From NCBI GenBank assembly GCA_964384905.1, contig CAYLND010000069.1:1-17633 (forward strand): DNA of 17,633 nt, read 5' to 3'. The translations under genes and the position numbers were made by a program. This stretch comes from Gp22-AA3 sp964384905 (GTDB taxonomy: Bacteria > Acidobacteriota > Polarisedimenticolia > Gp22-AA2). The notes under the pieces were generated by a model. That model did not search any database. It was not told the origin of the DNA and saw nothing but the letters and a program-made list of their open reading frames with translations. Shown here one piece after another: positions 1-7,760 of the stretch; within the stretch, counting starts at the first letter, position 1, and the number at the start of each line of letters is the position of its first letter.

Positions 1-1
1 C

Positions 2-727
2 GGCCAGTCCGGCTACAAGGGACGCCTGGCGATCCACGAGCTGCTGCTGGTCGGGGACGAGAGCCGCGACCTGATTTCGCGGCGCGCCGCCGATCACCAG
101 GTGCGCGAAGCGTCGCGACGATCGGGCATGCGCTCGCTGACCGAGGACGGTGTCGCCAAGGCGGCGCAGGGTCTGACGACCCTGGACGAGGTGCTGCGCG
201 TCGCCCCGCCGGAGGAGGAGCGCGTCGGGCTCGGGCCTCCCAGGCCGCTCGACGCCGTGCCGGCGGCGGGTCCCCGCCGCATCGAGGAGCCCGCGCCCTC
301 GAGCGCGACCCCTCCTTCCGGGCGGAACGGCGGCCAGGCGCGCGTCCTGATCGTGGAGGACAGCCCGACGGTCGTCACGGTCGTCAAGTATTTCCTCGAG
401 CTCGAGGGCTTCGAGGTCCTGGTCGCCGAGGACGGGCTCGCCGGTCTGGAGATGGCGCGCCGCGCCGCTCCCGACGTCGTCGTCAGCGACCTGAACATGC
501 CCGGCATGGACGGTCTGTCCCTGACCAGGACGCTGCGCGACGACCCGCGGACGCGCGGCATGGCGATCCTTCTGCTGACGTCGGAGGGCAGTCCCGACAG
601 CGAGGCGCGCGGTCTCGAGGTGGGCGCCGACGATTATCTCGTCAAGCCGGTCGAGCCGAAGCGGCTGGCCGCCCGCGTGAAAGCGATCCTCGGCCGCACC
701 CGGACCCGCAAGGCGGCCGGCGCGTGA
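2..727 (+). CDS. PilB/GspE-type assembly ATPase, C-terminal part, fused to a receiver domain (5' truncated)
   Basis: The gene enters from the left edge, and the frame starting at base 2 is open to the TGA at 725-727 (241 visible residues). Residues 1-67 match the C-terminal end of type IV pilus and type II secretion ATPases: GYKGRLAIHELL, then GMRSLTEDG, then QGLTTLDEVLRV. The Walker and zinc-binding parts lie outside the window. A Pro/Ala/Gly-rich linker of about 45 residues follows. Residues ~114-240 form a response-regulator receiver: acidic pair in LIVEDS, phospho-acceptor Asp163 in SDLNMPGMDG, Thr/Ser in LLLTSEG, and Lys in LVKPVEP. No DNA-binding domain follows, so the likely output is the ATPase itself: control of pilus or secretion-motor activity by phosphorylation (inference). 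The next gene starts inside its stop codon. The true start is outside the window; the GTG at 101 is internal. Which system it powers (T4P, T2SS or other) cannot be told from this end. Confidence 0.85.
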   Translation, partial: GQSGYKGRLAIHELLLVGDESRDLISRRAADHQVREASRRSGMRSLTEDGVAKAAQGLTTLDEVLRVAPPEEERVGLGPPRPLDAVPAAGPRRIEEPAPSSATPPSGRNGGQARVLIVEDSPTVVTVVKYFLELEGFEVLVAEDGLAGLEMARRAAPDVVVSDLNMPGMDGLSLTRTLRDDPRTRGMAILLLTSEGSPDSEARGLEVGADDYLVKPVEPKRLAARVKAILGRTRTRKAAGA

Positions 728-1353
728 TCGGCCCCTCCACGGTTCGCTCCCGGCTGCTGGCCGGCTGCGCCTGTCTCTGGCTGGCGGCGATCGCCCTCGG
801 GATGAGGACGATCATGGAGTACGCCTCCACGCCGGGCGATCCCGGCGGACCGCCGCCGCTCTGGCCCGTCGACAGCGCGATGTGCCCGCCCGCCGGCCGG
901 CCGGTCCTGGTCATGATGGCCCACCCGCGCTGCCCGTGCACCCGCGCCAGTCTCGAGGAGCTGTCACGTCTTCTGGCGCGCGTCGACGGCCGGCTGGACA
1001 CGCGCGTCCTGTTCTACGCGCCGGCGGGCGCCGACGAAGAGTGGTGGAAGACGGATCTCTGGAGGAACGCCGCGTCGATCCCCGGGGTCGAGACGATCCT
1101 GGACGAGGACGCCGTCGAGTCGCGGCGGTTCGGAACGGAGACCTCCGGTCACGCGCTCCTGTACGACGGCCGCGGTCGGCTTCTCTACAGCGGCGGGATC
1201 ACTGTGGCGCGCGGTCACGTCGGCGACAACGCCGGCCGCGACGCCGTCGAGGCGATTCTCAAGGGCGACCCGACCGCCCGGCGGCGGTCGCCGGTCTTCG
1301 GCTGCGCCCTGCACGAGCGGCCGGCGGGCGCGGCCGCCTCCGGGGACCCATGA
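724..1353 (+). CDS. RedB-like membrane-anchored thioredoxin-fold protein
   Basis: This 209-residue protein starts at a GTG that overlaps the upstream stop codon (GTGA). A later ATG at 802 would delete the membrane anchor, so the GTG is preferred. Residues ~11-27 are one hydrophobic segment (signal anchor). The rest reads as a periplasmic thioredoxin/AhpC-like domain: a beta strand (VLVMMAH), then HPRCPC with Cys70 and Cys72 as a CxC pair instead of the usual CxxC, then a helix. Later come TSGHALLYD, the GGIT loop and GHVGDNAG. Cys54 and Cys194 (VFGCAL) are extra. From memory this pattern matches proteins annotated RedB, which sit beside membrane histidine kinases as here. The kinase gene begins in its stop codon (ATGA). 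I infer a thiol-redox or disulfide-handling role that may supply the kinase with a signal; no substrate can be named. Confidence 0.75.
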   Translation: MIGPSTVRSRLLAGCACLWLAAIALGMRTIMEYASTPGDPGGPPPLWPVDSAMCPPAGRPVLVMMAHPRCPCTRASLEELSRLLARVDGRLDTRVLFYAPAGADEEWWKTDLWRNAASIPGVETILDEDAVESRRFGTETSGHALLYDGRGRLLYSGGITVARGHVGDNAGRDAVEAILKGDPTARRRSPVFGCALHERPAGAAASGDP

Positions 1354-4300
1354 AGACGCTGGAGCAGTTCCGCCCCCCCGATGCGCACGTCCGCGAGCGC
1401 GCGGATCAGCTCTTCGAGAAGCACCGCGACAAGATTCTCCGGCGCACCGATCGCCTGTTCGCCTCCCTCCTCGGCGTCGAGTGGCTCGGCGGGATCGCGG
1501 TGGCCCTCCTGGTCTCCCCCAGGACGTGGGCGGGCCAGTCCAGCCAGGTCCACCTGCACCTCTGGGCGGCCCTGGTGCTGGGGGGGATCATCGTCTCCTT
1601 CCCGATCGTCCTCGCCCTCAGGCGCCCCGGCGACCTGCTGACGCGCCACACGATCGCCGTCGCGCAGATGCTGTACGCGGCGCTTCTGATCCATCTGACC
1701 GGCGGCCGGATCGAGACCCACTTCATCGTCTTCGGATCGCTCGCCTTCCTCGCCTTCTATCGCGACTGGCCGGTGCTGATCTCCGCCACGGTGGTCGTCG
1801 CCGTGGACCACCTGCTGCGCGGGATCTACTGGCCGCAGTCGGTGTACGGCGTGCTCGTGGCGAGCGACTGGCGCACCGTGGAGCACGCCTGGTGGGTGCT
1901 GTTCGAGGACGTCTTCCTGATCGCCTCCTGCCGGCAGGGCATCCGCGAGATGCGCGGCATCGCGGCGCGGCAGGCGGAGCTCGAGGCGACCAACACCGCC
2001 ATCGAGCAGCAGGTCCTGGCGCGGACGTCCGATCTGACCCGGAGCGAGGAGCGCTTCCGAACGCTCAGCGAGTCCTCCCCGGTCGGCATCGTCCAGACCG
2101 ACGCCGCCGGCCTGTGCCTCTACACCAACGCGCGCTGGCAGGCCCTCGCCGGTCTGTCTCTGGAGGAGAGCCTGGGCGAAGGCTGGAGCCGGTGCATCCA
2201 CCCCGACGACCGCGAGCGGGTGGTCCAGGCCTGGCGGGGCTGCGCCCGGAGCGGCCAGGAGTTCGACGGCGAGCTGCGCTTCGTGACCCCCGCCGGCAGG
2301 GTCCGCTGGGTGCACGCTCGCACCGCCGTGGTGCGCGACTCGAAAGGAGAGGTCACCGAGCACGTCGGCACCGTCGAGGACGTCACGCAGCGCCGGCAGG
2401 CCGAGGAGGCCCTGCGCCAGGCGAAGGACGCGGCCGAAGTCGCCACGCGATCCAAATCGGAGTTCCTGGCGAACATGAGCCACGAGATCCGTACGCCGAT
2501 GAACGGCGTGATCGGCATGACGGGGCTCTTGCTCGACACCACGCTGAGCCGCGAGCAGAGGCAGTTCGTCGACATGCTGCGCGCCTCGGGCGAGGCGCTC
2601 CTGACGCTCATCAACGATCTCCTCGATTTCTCGAAGATCGAGGCGGGCAAGCTCGAGCTCGAGACGCTCGATTTCGACCTGCACGCGGTCGTCGAGGAGG
2701 TCGCGTCGCTGCTGGCGGCGAAGGCCCACGGCAAGAAGCTCGAGCTGGCCTGCCTCGTGCACCACGAAGTCCCCGCCGCCCTGCGCGGCGACCCCGGCCG
2801 CCTGCGCCAGATCCTTCTGAACCTCCTGGGGAACGCGATCAAGTTCACCGAGACGGGCGAGGTCGTGCTGCGGGCCCGGCTCGAGGACAGGAACGATCGA
2901 TCGGCGGTGGTGCGCTTCGAGGTGACCGACACCGGCGTCGGCATCGAGAAGGAGGCCCAGGAGCGTCTGTTCCGGCCGTTCACCCAGGCGGACGGCTCGA
3001 CAGCCAGGAAATTCGGCGGCACCGGTCTGGGTCTCGCGATCTCGCGCCAGCTCGTTGAATTGATGCGCGGCCGGATCGGGCTCGAGAGCCAGCCCGGCCG
3101 GGGGAGCACGTTCTGGTTCAACGCCCGACTGGACATCCAGCCCGAGGGAGCCCGCGCCCAGACCAGGCCGCGCGAGAGCCTCCGCGGACTGCGGGTGCTG
3201 GTGGTCGACGACAACCTCACGAACCGCGCCATCCTGACCGAGCAGACGCGCTCCTGGAAGATGGAGGTGCAGGACGTGGCGGGCGGCACGCAGGCTCTCG
3301 TGCGCTTGCGGGCGGCGGTCTCTCGCGGCAAGCGCTACGACCTGGCGATCATCGACATGCAGATGCCCGGGATGGACGGTCTGGAGCTGGGTCGCGCGAT
3401 TCGCCGCGATCGGCTCCTCGCCGACACGCGGCTGATCATGCTGACTTCGGCCGGCCTGCGCGGCACGGCCGAGGAGTCCCGGCGGGCCGGGTTCGCCGGT
3501 TTCCTGACCAAGCCGGTCGGCCAGTCGCAGCTCTACGACTGCCTCGCCACCGTCATGGGCTCTCCGGCCTCGGCGTCCGCGGCCTCGGATGCGCCGCCCC
3601 TCGTCACCCGCCACACGATCCGGGAGTCCAAGTCGCGCTCACGGACCCGCATCCTGGTCGCCGACGACAATGAGACCAACCTGATGGTGGCGGTGCAGAT
3701 GCTGCGGCGTCTCGGCTGCCACGCCGAGGTGGCCGCCAACGGTCTCGAGGTGATCGAAGCACTGAAGAAGATTCCGTTCGACGCCGTCCTGATGGACTGC
3801 CAGATGCCGGAGATGGACGGTTACACGGCCACCCGCGCCATCCGCGCCGGGGAGCAGGCGTCGGGGCGGCACGTCCCGATCATCGCCATGACCGCCAACG
3901 CCATGCGCGGCGACCGGGAGACCTGCCTGAGCGCGGGCATGGACGACTACCTGCCCAAGCCGGTGAAGATCCAGGATCTGGATCGGGTCCTGAAGCGCTG
4001 GGTCACGAGCGTCTCCGCGGTCCCCGCCCCGCGCCGGAAGGGCGCGGGCCGCAAGCGCCCGGCGCTCGCCGCGCACGCGCAGGAGCCGCCGGCCACTCCC
4101 CTCGCACCGCCGGCCGACGCCCCGCCGCCGGACGACCTGCTCGATCGGGACGTCCTCGGCCAGCTTCGCGAGGCCGACCGCGCCGGCGGCAACGGTTTCC
4201 TCGCCAACCTGATCGCCCGGTTCATGCAGGAAGTGCCGGAGCGCATCGCCGCGTTGCGCGATGCGGTAACCGCCGCCGACCGTGACACGACCGTGAAAGC

Positions 4301-4505
4301 GGCGCACGCCCTCAAGGGCAGCGCCGGCGCCCTCGGCGCCCGAACGCTGGCCGCCGCGTGCCGCGCGCTCGAGGAGCTGGGCCGCACCGGCCCCGTCTCC
4401 GGCGCCACCCCCCACCTCGAGCGGATCGAGACCGAATTCGCCCGCGTCCGCTCCGCCCTCCAGAACGAGCTCGCAGGAAAGCCACGCCACCGCAAGGCCG
4501 GTTGA
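1350..4505 (+). CDS. Membrane hybrid histidine kinase (sensor TM domain-PAS-HisKA-HATPase-REC-REC-HPt)
   Basis: The 1051-residue protein starts at the ATG at 1350, overlapping the upstream stop by four bases; the frame stays open far upstream, but that is inside the previous gene. Residues ~36-195 hold five or so hydrophobic segments, including THFIVFGSLAFLAFYRDW, a membrane sensor block I know from kinases paired with RedB-like genes. A short coiled coil (~200-235) leads to a PAS domain (~232-352). HisKA carries the phospho-acceptor His378 in SHEIRTPMN. The ATPase domain has N-box NAIKF, DTGVGI and GGTGLGLAI. REC1 (~612-735) has Asp669 in IDMQMPGMDG, and REC2 (~767-885) has Asp816 in MDCQMPEMDG. 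After a Pro/Ala-rich linker the HPt domain carries His986 in AHALKGSAG. This is a complete BarA/TorS-like His-Asp-His phosphorelay with no DNA-binding output. The receiver fused to the ATPase two genes upstream is an obvious candidate target (inference). Confidence 0.93.
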   Translation: MKTLEQFRPPDAHVRERADQLFEKHRDKILRRTDRLFASLLGVEWLGGIAVALLVSPRTWAGQSSQVHLHLWAALVLGGIIVSFPIVLALRRPGDLLTRHTIAVAQMLYAALLIHLTGGRIETHFIVFGSLAFLAFYRDWPVLISATVVVAVDHLLRGIYWPQSVYGVLVASDWRTVEHAWWVLFEDVFLIASCRQGIREMRGIAARQAELEATNTAIEQQVLARTSDLTRSEERFRTLSESSPVGIVQTDAAGLCLYTNARWQALAGLSLEESLGEGWSRCIHPDDRERVVQAWRGCARSGQEFDGELRFVTPAGRVRWVHARTAVVRDSKGEVTEHVGTVEDVTQRRQAEEALRQAKDAAEVATRSKSEFLANMSHEIRTPMNGVIGMTGLLLDTTLSREQRQFVDMLRASGEALLTLINDLLDFSKIEAGKLELETLDFDLHAVVEEVASLLAAKAHGKKLELACLVHHEVPAALRGDPGRLRQILLNLLGNAIKFTETGEVVLRARLEDRNDRSAVVRFEVTDTGVGIEKEAQERLFRPFTQADGSTARKFGGTGLGLAISRQLVELMRGRIGLESQPGRGSTFWFNARLDIQPEGARAQTRPRESLRGLRVLVVDDNLTNRAILTEQTRSWKMEVQDVAGGTQALVRLRAAVSRGKRYDLAIIDMQMPGMDGLELGRAIRRDRLLADTRLIMLTSAGLRGTAEESRRAGFAGFLTKPVGQSQLYDCLATVMGSPASASAASDAPPLVTRHTIRESKSRSRTRILVADDNETNLMVAVQMLRRLGCHAEVAANGLEVIEALKKIPFDAVLMDCQMPEMDGYTATRAIRAGEQASGRHVPIIAMTANAMRGDRETCLSAGMDDYLPKPVKIQDLDRVLKRWVTSVSAVPAPRRKGAGRKRPALAAHAQEPPATPLAPPADAPPPDDLLDRDVLGQLREADRAGGNGFLANLIARFMQEVPERIAALRDAVTAADRDTTVKAAHALKGSAGALGARTLAAACRALEELGRTGPVSGATPHLERIETEFARVRSALQNELAGKPRHRKAG

Positions 4506-4547
4506 TCGACGCGGTGTCCCCTGCGCCCGCCGGGTCCGCGACCGATC

Positions 4548-5369
4548 TCAGCGCTGGCACTTCGGGCAGTAGAAGGTGCTCCTTCCGGCCTGGACGACGC
4601 GGCGGATGAGAGAGCCGCAGCGCCCGCACGGCTTCCCCTTGCGGTCATAGACGCGCAGCGAGATCGCGAAATACCCCGCGTCGCCTTCGGCGTTCAGGAA
4701 GTCGCGCAGCGTCGTCCCGCCCGCCTCGATCGCCTCGTTGAGGACCTCCCGGAGAGCGCCGACCAGACGCTCCCAGCCCGGCCTGGCGACCCGCCCCACG
4801 CGGCGCCTCGGATGGATCCCGGCGCGATACAGCGCCTCACAGGCGTAGATGTTCCCGACTCCGGCGATCGCCCGGGTATCCATGAGAAAGTTCTTGATCG
4901 GCTTCTTGAGCCGGCGCGTGGCGCGGAACAGGGTCTCCCCGGTGACCCCGCCGTCGAGCGGCTCGGGCCCAAGACCCTTGAGGCGGGGATGGCGATCGAG
5001 CCTGTCGCTGCGGACCAGATGCATCAGCCCGAACCGCCGGGTGTCGGCGTAGCGCAGATCGCGTCCGTCGTCGAGAGAGATGACGACGTGCTCGTGCGGT
5101 CGCCGCGGCCGGTCGCGCTCGGCGACCCAGAGCTGCCCCGTCATGCCGAGATGAATCAGGAGCGTCAGACCGGCGTCGGTGTCGACCAGCAGATACTTGC
5201 TGCGCCGCCGGATGCCGGTGACGGTCGTGCCGCGCAGCCGCGCCAGGCGGCGCGACGCGATCGGCTCGCGCAGCCGCCGCTCGCGCACCTCGACCCCGAG
5301 AACGCGGCGCCCGATGAGAAGCGGCCCCAGCCCGCGGCGGATCGTCTCGATCTCAGGCAGCTCGGGCAC
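4548..5369 (-). CDS. mutM: Formamidopyrimidine-DNA glycosylase (Fpg/MutM)
   Basis: MutM removes oxidised purines (8-oxoguanine, formamidopyrimidines) from DNA and nicks the abasic site, the first step of base excision repair. The 273-residue protein is full length. It begins MPELPE, so Pro2 (Schiff-base nucleophile) and Glu3 are in place; this fixes the GTG at 5369 as the start. Lys58 (RRSKYLL) matches the conserved lysine near residue 57 of the family. GVGNIYACEALYRAGIHP is the helix-two-turn-helix signature. The C-terminal zinc finger has Cys248, Cys251, Cys268 and Cys271 with AGRSTFYC between, including the conserved Arg263. It lies 15 bases downstream of acn on the same strand with no clear Shine-Dalgarno sequence, so it is probably co-transcribed and perhaps translationally coupled. 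It converges with the kinase gene, 42 bases away. Confidence 0.96.
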   Translation of the reverse strand: MPELPEIETIRRGLGPLLIGRRVLGVEVRERRLREPIASRRLARLRGTTVTGIRRRSKYLLVDTDAGLTLLIHLGMTGQLWVAERDRPRRPHEHVVISLDDGRDLRYADTRRFGLMHLVRSDRLDRHPRLKGLGPEPLDGGVTGETLFRATRRLKKPIKNFLMDTRAIAGVGNIYACEALYRAGIHPRRRVGRVARPGWERLVGALREVLNEAIEAGGTTLRDFLNAEGDAGYFAISLRVYDRKGKPCGRCGSLIRRVVQAGRSTFYCPKCQR

Positions 5370-5384
5370 GAGGAGCCGACGCGG

Positions 5385-7691
5385 TCAGACCGGCGGCGGG
5401 GCGGGTGTCTCCTCGGCCCCCCCGTCCTGCCGGCGCAGCAGGTTCAGGGCCGAGCCGGCGCGGAACCAGGCGATCTGCTCGTTGTTGAGGCTGTGGCGCA
5501 GCGTGACGGTGTCGACGCTGCCGTCCTCATGGCGCAGGATGGCGGTCACCGGAACGGACGGGGCGAGGTCGCGCAGGTTCGACAGCGTGACCCGGTCGGT
5601 CTCGCGCACCTTGTCGTAATCGGCCGGGTCGGCCAGGACCAGCGGCAGGACGCCCTGCTTCTTGAGATTGCTCTCGTGGATGCGCGCGAACGAGCGCGCG
5701 ATCACCGCGGCGCACCCCAGGTAGCGCGGCGACATGGCGGCGTGCTCCCGGCTCGAGCCCTCGCCGTAGTTCTCGTCGCCCACGACCACCCATTTCTTTC
5801 CCGCCGCCTTGTAGGCCCGCGCCACCTTCGGGACGTCGACCTCCCGCTCGCCGGTGAGCAGGTCGACCGTCTTGCCTCGTGCGCCGGTGAACGCGTTGAT
5901 CGCGCCGGTGAACATGTTGTCGCTGATCCGGTCGAGATGGCCGCGGAAGCGCAGCCAGAACCCGGCGGGTGAGATGTGGTCGGTGGTCGTCTTCCCCTTG
6001 GTCTTGAGCAGAAGCGGCATGTCGACGAAATCGGCGTCCACCATCGGGTCGAACGCCTGCAGGAGCTGGAGACGCTCGCTGTTCCGGGCGACCTTCAGCT
6101 CGACCCGGGCCGGGTCGTCGGCCGGCGGCACGAACCCTGCGCTTGAGCGCACGAACCCGTTCTCCGGGATCTCCGGCGCCTTCTGGGGCGGGCGCAGCCT
6201 CCATGGACCGTCCCTTCCGGGCAGCATGTCTCTCAGCGGGTTGAACGACAGATGACCCGACAGACCGTACGCCAGGGTGATCTCCGGGCTCCCCATGAAG
6301 GCGAGGGTCTCGGGGTTGGCGTCGTTGCGGCCGGGGAAGTTGCGGTTGAACGAGGTCACGATCGTGTTGCGCTGGCCCTTCTTGATCTCGTCCCGGCGCC
6401 ACTGGCCGATGCACGGGCCGCAGGCGTTCGCCAGGACGGTGGCGCCGACCGCCTCGAGCGCCTCCATCTGGCGGTCCCTCCTGATCGTTTCGAAGATCTG
6501 GTTGCTGCCGGGCGTCACCAGGAACGGCACCGCCATCTTCGCCCCGTGCTCGCGCGCCTGCCGCGCCACGTCGGCGGCGCGGCTGATGTCCTCGTACGAC
6601 GAGTTGGTGCACGAGCCGACCAGCGCCACCGAGATCGCGTCAGGGTAGTCGTGCTCCTTCACCGCGCCGGCCATCTCCGAGACCGGACGGGCGAGGTCGG
6701 GGGTGTGCGGTCCGACCAGGTGCGGCTCGAGCCTCGACAGGTCGATCTCGATCACCTTCTCGTAGAAGCGCTTCGGGTCGGCCTCGACCTCCGGGTCCGA
6801 CGCCACCAGATGGGGCCGCGCCTTCGCCAGGTCGGCCAGCGCCGCCCGGCCGGTGGCGCGCAGATACAGGTCCATCCTGTCGTCGAGCGGGAAGATCGAC
6901 GTCGTCGCCCCCAGCTCCGCGCCCATGTTGGTGATCGTTCCCTTGCCGGTGCACGAGATCGCCCGCGCCCCGGGGCCAAAATACTCGATGATCCGGTTCG
7001 TCCCGCCCTTGACGGTCAGGATGCCGAGCACCTTGAGGATGACGTCCTTCGGCGCCGTCCACCCCGACATCTCGCCCATCAGCCGGACCCCGACGGTCGT
7101 CGGGTACAGCACCTCCCAGGCGAAGCCGGCCATGACGTCGACCGCGTCCGCCCCACCGACGCCGATCGCCGCCATCGCCAGACCGCCCGCGTTGGGCGTG
7201 TGCGAGTCGGTGCCGATCATCAGCCCGCCGGGGAACGCGTAGTTTTCCAGCACGACCTGGTGGATGATCCCCGCCCCCGGCTGCCAGAACCCGATGCCGA
7301 ACTTGGCGCTGGCCGAGCGCAGGAACTCGAACACCTCGCGGTTCTCGACCAGGGCCGCCTGCATGTCGACCGTGGCGCCGACCCGCGCCTGGATCAGATG
7401 GTCGCAGTGCACCGTGGTCGGCACCGCCACCCGCGCCCGCCCCGCCTGCACGAACTGCAGGAGCGCCATCTGCGCGGTGGCGTCCTGCATCGCGACGCGG
7501 TCCGGCCGGAGCATCAGGTAGCTCTTCCCCGGCTCGAGCTCCTGCGTCTCGGGGTCGTCGAGGTGTCCCATGAGGACCTTCTCGGAGAGAGTCAGCGGCC
7601 GGCCCAGCCGGCGCCGGACGCTCTGCAGGCGCTCCTCCATCCGGTCGTAGACGGAACGGACGTACTCGGGCGTGCTGTCAATCAGATGCAT
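5385..7691 (-). CDS. acn: Aconitate hydratase, mitochondrial-type
   Basis: Aconitase interconverts citrate and isocitrate in the TCA cycle using a [4Fe-4S] cluster. The 768-residue length and the sequence fit the mitochondrial-type subfamily (about 750-780 residues) rather than bacterial AcnA (~890) or AcnB. Cluster ligands are Cys361 in VGSCTNSS and Cys424/Cys427 in NACGPCIG. Other signatures are VHCDH (95-98), GTDSHTPNAGG (160-170), TKGKTTTDHISPAG at the linker to the swivel domain, and GENYGEGSSREHAA (written here as DENYGEGSSREHAA), the active-site loop with the catalytic serine region. The ATG at 7691 has a purine-rich GGGAGAG 8 bases upstream and a TATAAT -10 box further up. polB ends 69 bases upstream and mutM follows 15 bases downstream. 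Nothing looks broken. Confidence 0.97.
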   Translation of the reverse strand: MHLIDSTPEYVRSVYDRMEERLQSVRRRLGRPLTLSEKVLMGHLDDPETQELEPGKSYLMLRPDRVAMQDATAQMALLQFVQAGRARVAVPTTVHCDHLIQARVGATVDMQAALVENREVFEFLRSASAKFGIGFWQPGAGIIHQVVLENYAFPGGLMIGTDSHTPNAGGLAMAAIGVGGADAVDVMAGFAWEVLYPTTVGVRLMGEMSGWTAPKDVILKVLGILTVKGGTNRIIEYFGPGARAISCTGKGTITNMGAELGATTSIFPLDDRMDLYLRATGRAALADLAKARPHLVASDPEVEADPKRFYEKVIEIDLSRLEPHLVGPHTPDLARPVSEMAGAVKEHDYPDAISVALVGSCTNSSYEDISRAADVARQAREHGAKMAVPFLVTPGSNQIFETIRRDRQMEALEAVGATVLANACGPCIGQWRRDEIKKGQRNTIVTSFNRNFPGRNDANPETLAFMGSPEITLAYGLSGHLSFNPLRDMLPGRDGPWRLRPPQKAPEIPENGFVRSSAGFVPPADDPARVELKVARNSERLQLLQAFDPMVDADFVDMPLLLKTKGKTTTDHISPAGFWLRFRGHLDRISDNMFTGAINAFTGARGKTVDLLTGEREVDVPKVARAYKAAGKKWVVVGDENYGEGSSREHAAMSPRYLGCAAVIARSFARIHESNLKKQGVLPLVLADPADYDKVRETDRVTLSNLRDLAPSVPVTAILRHEDGSVDTVTLRHSLNNEQIAWFRAGSALNLLRRQDGGAEETPAPPPV

Positions 7692-7698
7692 CGTCTCT

Positions 7699-7717
7699 CT
7701 CCCGTATCCTCATTATA
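7699..7717 (-). promoter_or_regulatory. -10 box and ribosome binding site of acn
   Basis: On the minus strand a consensus TATAAT lies at 7717-7712. A purine-rich GGGAG (7703-7699) sits 8 bases before the acn ATG. No good -35 hexamer is visible 16-18 bases upstream, so the promoter may depend on an activator or be weak. A TSS about 7 bases past the -10 box would give a short 5' leader. This suggests acn can be transcribed independently of polB. Confidence 0.5.
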
Positions 7718-7760
7718 GTGCGCCCGGCCCGGGCTGCGCCTCCCCCGGGGCTTCCGCCGA

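Noticed and set aside
882..1349. Upstream extension of the kinase frame
   Set aside because: It lies inside the RedB-like gene, which has clear motifs. The ATG at 1350 overlaps that gene's stop codon in the usual coupled manner.
1215..3614. Long open frame (799 codons) antisense to the hybrid kinase
   Set aside because: Its translation is low-complexity Arg/Gly/Ala/Asp-rich with no recognisable motif. Long antisense frames are expected in GC-rich genes, and the kinase on the other strand has intact domains.
6252..7718. 488-codon plus-strand frame opposite aconitase
   Set aside because: It is the mirror of a well-conserved aconitase, has an Arg/His/Val-rich composition, and shows no domain.
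7714..7719. TATAGT on the plus strand, possible -10 box
   Set aside because: It overlaps the minus-strand TATAAT of acn, there is no plus-strand gene start downstream, and no -35 box is present.
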